DNA from: Rhodobiaceae bacterium
GTDB lineage: Bacteria > Pseudomonadota > Alphaproteobacteria > Rhizobiales > JAKPQE01
Direction: 5' to 3'
NCBI GenBank assembly: GCA_028278505.1
Contig: JANQEG010000003.1
Location: 1-60,507 of the forward strand
Length of the DNA stretch: 60,507 nucleotides
Shown here piece after piece: positions 20,508-28,873 of this stretch. The number at the start of each line of letters is the position of its first letter. Position 1 is the stretch's first letter. Below the pieces are notes generated by a model. That model was given only the letters and a program-made list of their open reading frames with translations. It searched no databases and was not told the DNA's origin. A program made the translations under genes and the position numbers.

Positions 20508-21257
20508 TTATACGCGCTTTTTCGCAGCCAGCAGAAATTCGCGATTGCCCGATCCGCCGGCGACCGGCGAGGGCATGAGGCCGGCGACGCGGAAGCCGGC
20601 GCGGCCGTCGAGCCAGGCGGCGACATCGTTTGCCGCCGCTTCGGCCAGGGCGGGATCGCGGACGATGCCGCCCTTGCCGAGCCCGGATCGTCCGACCTCG
20701 AATTGCGGCTTGACGAGGACCAGCGCCCAGGCGTCGTCGCCGGTCAGCGCCAGGGCCGGTTCGAGCGCCACCTTCAGCGAGATGAAGCTGAGATCGGCGA
20801 CGAGCGCATTTATCGGCTCGGGGATATGCTCGCGGCCGAGATCGCGGGCATTGACGCCTTCCAGGACGATGACGCGCTTATCGTTTCGCAAGCCCGCATC
20901 CAACTGGTCGTGGCCGACATCGACGGCGTAGACGCGGGCCGCGCCGCGCTCCAGCAGCGTTTGTGAAAAACCGCCGGTCGAGGCGCCGAGATCGAGCGCG
21001 ATGCGGCCGCCCGCATCGAGGCCGAAATGGTCGAGCCCGGCGATCAGCTTCAGCGCCGCCCGGGAGACGTAGCCGGCCGCCGGATCGGCCACCGACAAAT
21101 CGGCATCGGCGGCGACCGCCAGGCCGGGCTTCCGCGCCACTCGGCCGTCGACGGTAACGCTGCCGCGCAGGATCGCGTCGCGGGCCCGCGCCCGGTTGGG
21201 GAAAAGGCCGCGGGCGGCGAGCAATTGGTCGAGGCGGTGTCGGGCGCTGTCGGGCAT
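20508..21257 (-). CDS. tlyA: TlyA-family rRNA 2'-O-methyltransferase
   Basis: The 249-residue protein has an N-terminal S4 RNA-binding domain (RLDQLLAARGLFPNRARARDAIL) and a C-terminal FtsJ-like methyltransferase domain with the SAM motif LDLGASTGGFSQTLLERGA and catalytic lysines (VLVKPQFE). TlyA methylates ribose positions in 16S and 23S rRNA and is sometimes annotated as hemolysin A. In many alphaproteobacteria it follows dxs; here dxs lies 5.3 kb away, separated by accessory genes. Confidence 0.92.
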   Translation of the reverse strand: MPDSARHRLDQLLAARGLFPNRARARDAILRGSVTVDGRVARKPGLAVAADADLSVADPAAGYVSRAALKLIAGLDHFGLDAGGRIALDLGASTGGFSQTLLERGAARVYAVDVGHDQLDAGLRNDKRVIVLEGVNARDLGREHIPEPINALVADLSFISLKVALEPALALTGDDAWALVLVKPQFEVGRSGLGKGGIVRDPALAEAAANDVAAWLDGRAGFRVAGLMPSPVAGGSGNREFLLAAKKRV

Positions 21258-21381
21258 ATAACGGTGCAGATGTCGGCTGTCGCCGCCACCATAGCACCGG
21301 ACCGGCGCAACGCTTCAACGGCTTGCGCGCTCCGCGTCGTTCGCGCAAGACTTTGCCGCGAGGCCAACAGGGACCAAAGCC

Positions 21382-21960
21382 ATGCGAATCGCGCTCACCG
21401 AATTCGCCAGACGGCATTGGGACGAGAGTTCGAGCGGCACGAAAATCATCGGGCTTTCGCCGGAAGATTTCGTCGCCTTTTGCAATGCCGCGCTTGAAGC
21501 AGGCAGCCCGCTCGTCGCCGGCTATGCGGCCTTCTGCAAGCACCTTTTTCTGGAAAACACCACGCCGACAAAATCCGCATTTGCGCCGATAACCGACGAG
21601 AACCGGCACCTTTTGCGAAGCGGTTACGCCGCCAGGCGCGAGGGCGAACTCGCCGTGCTTGAGCGCTGGTTCGAGGGATTGGCGCCGCCGCGCGCCGCCT
21701 TCCTCGACGTCATTTTATACAGCAGGGCGCAATTGCGGGCCGAGGCCGCCGACGGGCCGGACAATGAACCGCCGCCCGATTGCGAATGGGGCATCGTCTC
21801 GGTCATCGGAACCCTTGAGCCGGTCGAGCCGCCGATGCCGCCAATCACCCAGATGCGCAACAGCCTGGGGCGGCAGGAGGGCGGCTCGGGCGTGCCGATC
21901 GACCGCGACGCCTATGCAAAGGCAGTCGCGTTCTGGGAGGCGCATGCGTCGGTTAGGTGA
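21382..21960 (+). CDS. DUF3228-like conserved hypothetical protein
   Basis: The 192-residue protein begins MRIALTEFARRHWDE and contains AGYAAFCKHLFLEN, NRHLLRSGYAARREGEL and LDVILYSRAQL, which fit my recollection of the DUF3228 family. No signal peptide or membrane segment is visible, so it is probably soluble and cytoplasmic. No function is known. It stands alone, on the opposite strand from tlyA. The family assignment is from memory and not checked. Confidence 0.7.
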   Translation: MRIALTEFARRHWDESSSGTKIIGLSPEDFVAFCNAALEAGSPLVAGYAAFCKHLFLENTTPTKSAFAPITDENRHLLRSGYAARREGELAVLERWFEGLAPPRAAFLDVILYSRAQLRAEAADGPDNEPPPDCEWGIVSVIGTLEPVEPPMPPITQMRNSLGRQEGGSGVPIDRDAYAKAVAFWEAHASVR

Positions 21961-22127
21961 GAGCAGGCGTGGATTGGAGCAGAGCAAGACAAGCCGCTTA
22001 AATGGCGCCCTGTCGGGATTTTCCCTTTAGAATTCTGAACACAACCATTTTGAGGCAGAATGCGCCTTATAAGTGCATTATGATTGCGAACTGCGCAAGA
22101 ACCGATAGTCCTGAAAGGTTGATACCG

Positions 22128-22487
22128 ATGGGTTACCGCCTGTCCAATGAAGAAATCGAATTCTTGGAATCGGACGATATCATCACGCCGTTCAAGATAA
22201 AACACGATATTGACTATATATTTAATGGCTATAATATTGATATATATTATAACTATATTGATTATCATTTTGAAAGAAATGGCGTCTACTGCGTCGCCCG
22301 CGCCTATTTGGATGAGATAAATTCAGTTAGCATCCGCGGTATTTTTTCCGGTTCGGACCGAAGGGAAACCGCCAAATCGCGCGAAATGCTTGAAGTTGTC
22401 TGCAACTATCTGAAAAGAAGATACCGAAAAATCGAGGTGTTCAAAGACGGTGAGTATAAGACGATTTGGACCAACGCCTACCCGTGA
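22128..22487 (+). CDS. AT-rich orphan protein of unknown function
   Basis: The ATG at 22128 follows GAAAGG and gives 119 residues; an in-frame ATG at 22080 would add 16. The protein is rich in Tyr, Ile, Asp and Asn (IDYIFNGYNIDIYYNYIDYH), then continues with a helical basic stretch (MLEVVCNYLKRRYRKIEVF). The stretch 22190..22280 is strikingly AT-rich against the surroundings, and codon use differs from the neighbours, which suggests recent transfer. It could be a small immunity or defence-related protein, but nothing in the sequence shows this. Confidence 0.55.
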   Translation: MGYRLSNEEIEFLESDDIITPFKIKHDIDYIFNGYNIDIYYNYIDYHFERNGVYCVARAYLDEINSVSIRGIFSGSDRRETAKSREMLEVVCNYLKRRYRKIEVFKDGEYKTIWTNAYP

Positions 22488-23147
22488 CGTGAAGACAAGC
22501 CAGCCGGAAAACGGGGAAAAACACACGTAAAAACACCCTCGATCGGCGATGCAGGCCGATCCGATGTTTGTCGAGGCTGACCGTTGGGAGGGAATACGCG
22601 TGGCCGGCGCGGGCGATACGCAGCCCACCGCCGACCGAGCCCGAAATCACGCCTCGGGCGCACGCCAAACTGATACTTATGCGTGCGATACGCACTATCC
22701 TCGATCAGGGTTAAAGTTCGGTGAAAAAATATGATTAAACAGATGTTTACGGAGATTACCGAGTTCTAAACCCGGTCCCGCCTCGCGCGTCCCATATTGG
22801 ATCATCCGGGGTATTTCGGTTCGGGGTTGGCCGGCCTTTCGATCGTTTCCCCGGCCTTCATCGGCTGCAAAAACGGTCCGGGAGTGGTTCGATTACTTCA
22901 GGAGGATTTCTTCAGCGGCTTGCGACCGCCGCGATGCCAATGGATTCCCGCTTTCGCGGGAAAGGTGCGCGTTGGGGATCGGAATCCAAACCTGCACCGC
23001 CCCCGTGAAAACGGGGGCCTATTGCCCACCTCCGCACGGTATGTCGCACGCGGGTGTGTCAGCCGAATCGGCGCGAATATCGCCACTTTCCTTCCGCCGC
23101 CCTGGATTGCTTCCCCCGGCTTCCGCCGCCAACCTTCACATTCCGCG
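22488..23147. other. 660-bp gap with two hairpins of a dispersed repeat
   Basis: No convincing gene was found in this stretch. It holds a repeat-like block: an outer dyad TGGATTCC (22941..22948) / GGAATCCA (22981..22988), an inner hairpin TTCCCGC-tttc-GCGGGAA (22945..22962), and a second hairpin GCCCCCGT-gaaa-ACGGGGGC (22999..23018). Such GGATTCCCGC...GCGGGAA hairpins are a common intergenic repeat type in GC-rich proteobacteria. The first 300 bases show nothing clear. Confidence 0.5.
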
Positions 23148-23285
23148 CTAATAGAAACAGCCGAGGAATCCGCTGGCGATACGCTCGAAATAGACGATGT
23201 CGCCATAGCGCGACCACAGCCATGCGGTGCCGACCAGAAGGTTGGCGAGCGCAAGTCCGACAATGATCTTGCTCGTCTGTGTCAT
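23148..23285 (-). CDS. Small single-pass membrane peptide beside SCO1
   Basis: A 45-codon frame from an ATG at 23285 to a TAG at 23148 encodes one strong hydrophobic helix (IIVGLALANLLVGTAWLW) followed by an amphipathic tail ending in a cysteine (FLGCFY). Third codon positions are mostly G or C, as in real genes here. It lies 75 bp downstream of the SCO1-like gene on the same strand, so it may be part of the copper/oxidase maturation group. The Shine-Dalgarno is weak. I do not recognise a family. Confidence 0.5.
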   Translation of the reverse strand: MTQTSKIIVGLALANLLVGTAWLWSRYGDIVYFERIASGFLGCFY

Positions 23286-23360
23286 CTGCGCGTGTCCAAA
23301 TGCCGGCGGCGGCCGGCCTGCATCCACTATATGATGCAGGACCCGCCGGCGCCAATCCGC

Positions 23361-23996
23361 TCAGCCGTTTTCGATCAGCCGCCGCAGCTTTTTCAATACG
23401 CTCTCCTGGTCCTCCTGATAGGCGACCGTGCCGACGAACTCGCCCTTGCCGTTCATCAGATAGACGGTCGCGGTGTGGTCCATCGTGTAGTCGTCGCCCT
23501 CGAGCGCCACCTTCTTGGCGTAGACCCGGTAGCCCTTGATCACCTGATCGATCTGCGGCCGCGCGCCGCTGAGGCCGATGATGCGGGGATCGAATGCGGT
23601 CAGATAGTCCTTCATCTGCTCCGGGGTGTCGCGCTCGGGATCGACGGTGACATAGACGAAGCGCAGCTTGTCGGCATCGTCGCCGAGCGCCTCCAGCCAT
23701 TGCGACGCCTCCCACAACGTCGTCGGGCAGACGTCCGGGCAATAGGTGAAGCCGAAGAACATCGCCCGCGGCTTGCCGAGCAAATCCTTGTCGGTGACGG
23801 TGCGCCCCGCGGTATCGACGAGTTCGAAAGGGCCGCCGATCGTCGCCACCGGCTTGCTCAAGAGCCCGCCGGTGTCGCCGGCGATCTCGGCCCGGTACCA
23901 GCCGAGCGTCAGCGCGCCGAGCGCGCCGACGAGGACAGCGATCGCCGCCCACGCCAGAACGCGAAGCGGCGGTGGATTCGTCCGCTTTTTGGTCAT
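23361..23996 (-). CDS. SCO1/SenC family copper chaperone
   Basis: The 211-residue protein has an N-terminal membrane anchor (VLAWAAIAVLVGALGALTLGW) and a thioredoxin-fold domain with the copper-binding CxxxC motif in FGFTYCPDVCPTTL. The distal histidine lies in DYTMDHTATVYLM. SCO proteins deliver copper to the CuA site of cytochrome c oxidase and act on the periplasmic side. The gene follows the PCu(A)C gene by one base, so both are very likely co-translated. Confidence 0.93.
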   Translation of the reverse strand: MTKKRTNPPPLRVLAWAAIAVLVGALGALTLGWYRAEIAGDTGGLLSKPVATIGGPFELVDTAGRTVTDKDLLGKPRAMFFGFTYCPDVCPTTLWEASQWLEALGDDADKLRFVYVTVDPERDTPEQMKDYLTAFDPRIIGLSGARPQIDQVIKGYRVYAKKVALEGDDYTMDHTATVYLMNGKGEFVGTVAYQEDQESVLKKLRRLIENG

Positions 23997-23997
23997 G

Positions 23998-24516
23998 TCA
24001 TTGGCCCTGCATGCCGCCCATGCCCTTCATCATGCCTTTGCCCTGATGCATGTGCATGCGGGCGCCGGTGCCGATCGACTTGACCGGCATCTTTACCTCG
24101 ACGCTTCCTGCCTTCATGAAATCGAGCGTGACGGTCACGGTCTCGCCCTCGACGAAGCTTTTCCGCACGTCGAGGAACATGACGTGATAGCTGCCCGGTT
24201 TCAACTCGACGCTGGCGCCGGCGGCGATTTCCAGCCCGCCCGCGACCGGGCGCATCTTCATGATGTCGTCGACGACCGCCATTTCGTGAATTTCGACGCG
24301 GCCGGCGGCCGGCGATTTGCCGCCGACCAGCCGGTCGGCCTCGGTGCCGGTGTTTCTGATCACCAGGAACCCGCCGCCGGCGCGGGCGCCGGGCGGCATG
24401 GCGCGGGTCCACGGGTCGTGCAGTTCAAGCGATCCATGGGTGACCATGTCCGCCAGGACCGGGACGGAAACGAGCATGAGGGTGCCGGCAAGCGCCAGCT
24501 TGGCGAAGTGCTTCAT
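23998..24516 (-). CDS. Periplasmic copper chaperone PCu(A)C
   Basis: From the ATG at 24516 the protein is 172 residues, with a signal peptide (KLALAGTLMLVSVPVLA). The cupredoxin-like domain carries the copper motif split as IHEM...MKMRPV...HVMF, which fits the H(M)x10Mx21HxM pattern. An unusual Met/His/Gly-rich tail (RMHMHQGKGMMKGMGGMQ) ends the protein and could bind additional copper(I). PCu(A)C works with SCO in loading the CuA centre, and the adjoining SCO1-like gene supports this. Confidence 0.93.
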   Translation of the reverse strand: MKHFAKLALAGTLMLVSVPVLADMVTHGSLELHDPWTRAMPPGARAGGGFLVIRNTGTEADRLVGGKSPAAGRVEIHEMAVVDDIMKMRPVAGGLEIAAGASVELKPGSYHVMFLDVRKSFVEGETVTVTLDFMKAGSVEVKMPVKSIGTGARMHMHQGKGMMKGMGGMQGQ

Positions 24517-24621
24517 TTGAGCCTCCATATGTCGAGACGGCCCGGTCGCACCGCAGCCCTCTCGATGAGAAAACAGATTTCGGGAAGGTGTCGCGGCCGC
24601 TTGATTGGGGGCCGCGGGGGC

Positions 24622-25047
24622 TCAAACGGCCGGCGGTCCGCGCGGCGAGGGGCCGCGCAATCGCGGGCCGCGCCGCTGCGGCGCCTTCGGATCGGGCCGG
24701 AAGCCGATTGCAATTTCGGCATATTCCGGCGCCATGACGGTCGTCAAAGGGGCAGTGACGGCCGCATCGCCGAGGACGCTGAGGCAGCACGGGCCCATCG
24801 GGCAGCGATTGCCCTCGTGCTCGGTCGGGATGTCGCCTTCGCCGAAGCGGACGAGCTTGAAGCCGTCGGCGGTACAGATGACGATGAATTCGCCACCGTT
24901 CAACTGCACCGCACGGCTGGTTGCCGTCGCGTGGTCGGTCGCGGCGATCAGGAACTGCAGGGAGAACAGGAACGCCACCGCCGCCGCCACAACGGGCCGG
25001 CGGCGCATGTCGGCAAGCAGGCTGAACCGCGCTGTCCTGGTCATCAC
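24622..25047 (-). CDS. DUF2946-like cysteine-containing exported protein
   Basis: The 141-residue protein has an N-terminal hydrophobic segment (VVAAAVAFLFSLQFLIAA), a cysteine in VICTADG and a cluster CPMGPCCLSVLG. Spaced cysteines after a signal anchor are a feature of DUF2946 proteins, which often lie with copper-handling genes, as here next to PCu(A)C and SCO1. The C-terminal tail is Pro/Arg-rich and probably disordered. A role in copper binding is inference from context. Confidence 0.65.
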   Translation of the reverse strand: MMTRTARFSLLADMRRRPVVAAAVAFLFSLQFLIAATDHATATSRAVQLNGGEFIVICTADGFKLVRFGEGDIPTEHEGNRCPMGPCCLSVLGDAAVTAPLTTVMAPEYAEIAIGFRPDPKAPQRRGPRLRGPSPRGPPAV

Positions 25048-25056
25048 GATGGCAAT

Positions 25057-26436
25057 TTAGTCCAATCGCGCGTCATTGCGATAGGGCACTTCGTCCGCCA
25101 TCTCGTCGTCCGGCGCCTTGTCGTCGGTCAAGTCGTCGTCTTCGCCGGCATCGACGAAATAGTCATACTCCGACGGCGCGTCGGCGACCTCGGGCACGAT
25201 CACGTGCGGATCGTCCTCTTCGAGCGGCTCCGGCGTGATCACGCCGCCGATCGGGGCGGATGCCGCATATTCGTAATCGGTCTTCTCCGCCGGCGCCCGG
25301 CGCTGCCTTATCCGGTAGACGACATAGGCGATCAGCAGCGCCTGGCTGGCGGCGATGGTCGCGAAAAGCCCGCCGGTCCCGAGCACGTCCATGAAAGTGG
25401 CGGCGATGATCGGGCCGAAGATCGAGCCGGCGGCGTTGACCAGCAGCAGGCCGGCCGAGGTATCGACCACGGAAAGCTCGCCGGCCATGTCGAAGGCGTG
25501 CGATGCCGCCACCGTATAGACCGGCAGGGTGAACATGCCGAACAGGACGGCCAGGCCCAGAAGCGCAAAAGTCGGCGGCCGCAGGAAGCCGAGCGCGATG
25601 CTGGCGAGGCAGGCGAGCACGAGCGTGCCGACCAGCACCTTGCGCCGGTCGATCCTGTCCGAAAGCCGCCCGAGCGGCCATTGCATCAGCGCGCCGCCGA
25701 CCACGACCACGCTCATGAAGGTGGCCGCCTCGGCCACCGAATAGCCGATCTGGGTGGCGAACACGGCGCCGAGCGACCAGAACGCGCCATTGGTGAGGCC
25801 GGAGATGAAGATGCCGGCGAAACCGACCGGCGAAGCCTTGAACAGCGCTTTCGGCGAAAACTGCACGATCGCGATCGGCGCCGGCGCTTCCGACCGGGTC
25901 ATCGCCACCGGGATCGCGGCCACCGAGACCAGGATCGAGGCCAGCGCAAAAAGCGTGAAGGTGCGCGGATCGGCGAGCGTCACCATCATCTGGCCGACCA
26001 CCAGAAAAACGAACACCAGCGTCACATAGGCCGACATGACGAAACCGCGGTTCTCGTTGGTGGCGCGCTCGTTGAGCCAGCTTTCAATGGTCAGGAAGAT
26101 CGCCGCGAGGCAGAAGCCGGTGGTGGCGCGAAACAGGTACCACGGGATCTCGTTGACGATGATGGCGTGCGCCAGCGCCACCGCCGAGGCCGCCGAGACG
26201 GTCGCCAGGAAGGCGCGGATATGGCCGGCGCGCAGGATCAGATAGGGCCCGGCGAAACAGCCGAGCAGAAAGCCGACATAATAGAACGAGCCGAGCGCGC
26301 CGAGCGCGATCTGGTCGAACGCTTCGAGGTCGGCGCGGATCGGCACCAGCGTCTGCTGCAGGCCGTTGCCGGCGAGCAGGAACGCGGTCGACAAAAGCAG
26401 CGCGAAAACGGGCCGGAGCGACACGAACATGGGCAT
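25057..26436 (-). CDS. MFS transporter with acidic cytoplasmic tail
   Basis: The 459-residue protein has twelve hydrophobic segments and resembles the YcaD-like MFS group (LLGCFAGPYLILRAGHIR at loop 2-3, MQWPLGRLSDRIDRRKVLVG in the central loop). After the last helix (~residue 375) it carries about 80 polar residues dominated by Asp and Glu (DYFVDAGEDDDLTDDKAPDD), which is long for the family. The substrate is unknown. A second ATG at 26430 is as plausible a start. It lies just upstream of the DUF2946-like gene on the same strand. Confidence 0.85.
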   Translation of the reverse strand: MPMFVSLRPVFALLLSTAFLLAGNGLQQTLVPIRADLEAFDQIALGALGSFYYVGFLLGCFAGPYLILRAGHIRAFLATVSAASAVALAHAIIVNEIPWYLFRATTGFCLAAIFLTIESWLNERATNENRGFVMSAYVTLVFVFLVVGQMMVTLADPRTFTLFALASILVSVAAIPVAMTRSEAPAPIAIVQFSPKALFKASPVGFAGIFISGLTNGAFWSLGAVFATQIGYSVAEAATFMSVVVVGGALMQWPLGRLSDRIDRRKVLVGTLVLACLASIALGFLRPPTFALLGLAVLFGMFTLPVYTVAASHAFDMAGELSVVDTSAGLLLVNAAGSIFGPIIAATFMDVLGTGGLFATIAASQALLIAYVVYRIRQRRAPAEKTDYEYAASAPIGGVITPEPLEEDDPHVIVPEVADAPSEYDYFVDAGEDDDLTDDKAPDDEMADEVPYRNDARLD

Positions 26437-26586
26437 CCATCAAGGGTGACCGGGCCGGCGTGCCTTGCCCGTTTTAGGATCACAATTCGTCGCAGTGTGC
26501 GCTGCCGATTTGACGCCGGCGCGTCAATTCGTGCCACGATTTGGCGAGTTTAGAACATGTGATTGAGCCGACGGCGGCGGCTCACC

Positions 26587-28506
26587 TCATGCGGGGCGTG
26601 CGATCCCCGCCGCCTCGCGCCCCAGCGCCTCGAAGACGCGGGCGACGATGGCAGACGCATCGAGCCCGGCCGCGGCGATCATCGCCTCCGGCTTGCCGTG
26701 GTCGAGGAAACGGTCGGGCAGCACCATCGGCCGGATCTTGAGGCCGCGTTCGAGCAGGCCGGTTTCGGCGAGATACTGCAGCACATGGGCGGCAAAGCCG
26801 CCGGCCGAGCCTTCCTCGATGGTGATCAGCACTTCGTGCTCACCGGCAAGCCGGGCGACAAGCTCGGTGTCGAGCGGCTTGGCGAAGCGGGCGTCCGCCA
26901 CCGTCGTCGACAGACCGTGCGCCTCCAGTTCGCGGGCCGCGTCGAGCGCTGCGGCAAGCCGTGTACCGAGCGACAGGATCGCCACCTTGGTGCCCTCGGT
27001 AACGATCCGGCCGCGGCCGATGTCGAGCGGCGCGCCTTCGGCCGGCAGTTCGACGCCGACGCCGTTGCCGCGCGGATAGCGGAACGCCGAGGGCCGGTCG
27101 TCGATCGCCGCCGCCGTCGCCACCATGTGGACGAGTTCGGCCTCGTCGGCGGCCGCCATCAGCACGATGTTCGGGATAGAGGCCAGATAGGCGACGTCGA
27201 AGGCGCCGGCATGGGTGGCGCCATCGGCGCCGACCAGCCCGGCCCGGTCGATGGCGAAGCGCACCGGCAGCTTCTGGATGGCGACGTCGTGCACGACCTG
27301 GTCGTAGGCGCGCTGCAGGAAGGTCGAATAGATCGCTGCAAACGGCCGGTAGCCTTCGACGGCAAGGCCGGCGGCGAAGGTGACGGCGTGCTGTTCGGCA
27401 ATGCCGACATCGAAGAAGCGGTCGGGGAATTCGGCTTCGAAGCGGTCGAGCCCGGTGCCGGCCGGCATCGCCGCGGTGATGGCGACGATCCTGTCGTCGC
27501 GGCGCGCTTGCTTGACCAGGCTTTCGGCGAACACGGTCGTGTAGCTCGGCGCGTTCGTCGCCGGCTCGGCTTGCGCGCCGGTGACCACGTCGAAGCGGGC
27601 GACGCCGTGATATTTGTCCTGGGACTCTTCGGCCGGCGCGTAGCCCTTGCCCTTCTGGGTGACCACGTGGACCAGTATGGGGCCCTTTTCCGCATCGCGC
27701 ACATTGCGCAGCACCGGCAGCAGATGGTCGAGATTGTGCCCGTCGATCGGGCCGACATAGTAGAAGCCGAGCTCCTCGAACAGGGTGCCGCCGGTGACGA
27801 AGCCGCGGGCGAATTCCTCGGCCCGTGCGGCGCTCTCCTGAATGAATTTCGGCAGCCGCTTGGTGAGCTGCTTGGCGGTCTCGCGCAGGCTCAGATAGGA
27901 CGGCCCCGACACCCGGCGGGCGAGATAAGCGCTCATCGCCCCGACCGGCGGCGCGATCGACATGTCGTTGTCGTTGAGGACGACGATCAGCCGCGACTGC
28001 ATGGCGCCGGCATTGTTCATCGCCTCATAGGCCATGCCCGCCGACATGGAGCCGTCACCGATGACACAGACCACGTTGCGGTTGCCGTCCTCCATGTCGC
28101 GCGCCACCGCCATGCCGAGGCCGGCGGAGATCGATGTCGAGGAATGCCCGGCGCCGAACGGGTCGTAGGGGCTCTCGCTGCGCTTGGTGAAGCCGGACAG
28201 GCCGCCGCTTTGCCGCAATGTCCGGATGCGGTCGCGGCGCCCGGTCAGGATCTTGTGCGGATAGCACTGATGGCCGACATCCCAGATCAGCCGGTCGCGC
28301 GGCGTGTCGAAGACGTGGTGCAGGGCGAGCGTCAGTTCGACGACGCCGAGGCCGGCGCCGAGATGGCCGCCGGTTTCCGACACCGCCGAAATCGTCTCCC
28401 GGCGCAGTTCGTCGGCCAGTTGCGGCAACTGGTCGTCGCTGAGCTGTCTGAGATCGTCCGGATTGCCGATCGTGTCGAGAAGCGGTGTCGGTGACGGCTT
28501 GGTCAC
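26587..28506 (-). CDS. dxs: 1-deoxy-D-xylulose-5-phosphate synthase
   Basis: Dxs condenses pyruvate and glyceraldehyde 3-phosphate in the first MEP-pathway step, using thiamine diphosphate. The 639 residues match the family length. The N-terminal domain has the histidine in [12 protein letters not shown] and a TPP motif beginning [18 protein letters not shown]. The pyrimidine-binding domain has [15 protein letters not shown], and the transketolase C-domain ends the protein. The frame stays open 63 codons upstream; the GTG at 28506, preceded by AAGG and matching the family N-terminus, is preferred. Its pathway partner ispH is also in this window. Confidence 0.96.
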   Translation of the reverse strand: MTKPSPTPLLDTIGNPDDLRQLSDDQLPQLADELRRETISAVSETGGHLGAGLGVVELTLALHHVFDTPRDRLIWDVGHQCYPHKILTGRRDRIRTLRQSGGLSGFTKRSESPYDPFGAGHSSTSISAGLGMAVARDMEDGNRNVVCVIGDGSMSAGMAYEAMNNAGAMQSRLIVVLNDNDMSIAPPVGAMSAYLARRVSGPSYLSLRETAKQLTKRLPKFIQESAARAEEFARGFVTGGTLFEELGFYYVGPIDGHNLDHLLPVLRNVRDAEKGPILVHVVTQKGKGYAPAEESQDKYHGVARFDVVTGAQAEPATNAPSYTTVFAESLVKQARRDDRIVAITAAMPAGTGLDRFEAEFPDRFFDVGIAEQHAVTFAAGLAVEGYRPFAAIYSTFLQRAYDQVVHDVAIQKLPVRFAIDRAGLVGADGATHAGAFDVAYLASIPNIVLMAAADEAELVHMVATAAAIDDRPSAFRYPRGNGVGVELPAEGAPLDIGRGRIVTEGTKVAILSLGTRLAAALDAARELEAHGLSTTVADARFAKPLDTELVARLAGEHEVLITIEEGSAGGFAAHVLQYLAETGLLERGLKIRPMVLPDRFLDHGKPEAMIAAAGLDASAIVARVFEALGREAAGIARPA

Positions 28507-28567
28507 AAGCGCTAGGCCTTGGTTGGGTTTTGGAGCGTTGGGCGTTCTGAATACAATATATGGCCGA

Positions 28568-28590
28568 ACGGTGGCAATTGGCGCCACCGT
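28568..28590. repeat. Inverted repeat upstream of dxs
   Basis: ACGGTGGC (28568..28575) and GCCACCGT (28583..28590) are perfect inverse complements around 7 bases. This dyad sits 60-85 bp before the dxs start, near AT-rich bases that could be its -10 region. It could be an operator or simply a hairpin in the leader; nothing else distinguishes the two. Confidence 0.4.
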
Positions 28591-28702
28591 CGGCAGGAAA
28601 AAACGGTGAAAGGGTCTATTCACACCGCACGACACAACAGAGTTTTTCCGTCCTGCCGGGCGTGGTTTAGGCATTTTGGGATGGTGTCGATCCACTCTCC
28701 AT

Positions 28703-28823
28703 CGTCATTGCCCGCTTCATGCGGGCAATCCAATGGCGGTCCGTTACCCAGAAGCGCTTGAATGCCTTCACCAATGCGTTGGCAAGTTGACGGGCCAATG
28801 GACCGCCCGGATAAACCGGGCGG
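28703..28823. repeat. Two-hairpin dispersed repeat between dxs and its upstream neighbour
   Basis: The 367-bp gap before dxs contains a hairpin ATTGCCCGC-ttcat-GCGGGCAAT (28707..28729) and a second, CCGCCCGG-ataaa-CCGGGCGG (28803..28823). GGCGGTCC and GGACCGCC also pair across the middle. This is the typical form of a dispersed alphaproteobacterial intergenic repeat. No gene is seen here. Confidence 0.6.
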
Positions 28824-28873
28824 TGACGAGGGAGAGGTGGTGGTGATGATGTTTGTGTCGTGGTGTGTGGTCT

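Noticed and set aside
22731-22769. 12-codon frame beginning MIKQMFTEITEF
   Set aside because: Too short, no gene follows it for which it could be a leader, and no ribosome site of note.
23746-26553. Open frame of 935 codons on the plus strand
   Set aside because: It spans several real minus-strand genes and encodes a His/Arg/Gly-rich product without any domain.
28507-28695. N-terminal extension of dxs
   Set aside because: The extra 63 codons do not resemble Dxs, contain the inverted repeat at 28568..28590 and lie before a well-placed GTG.
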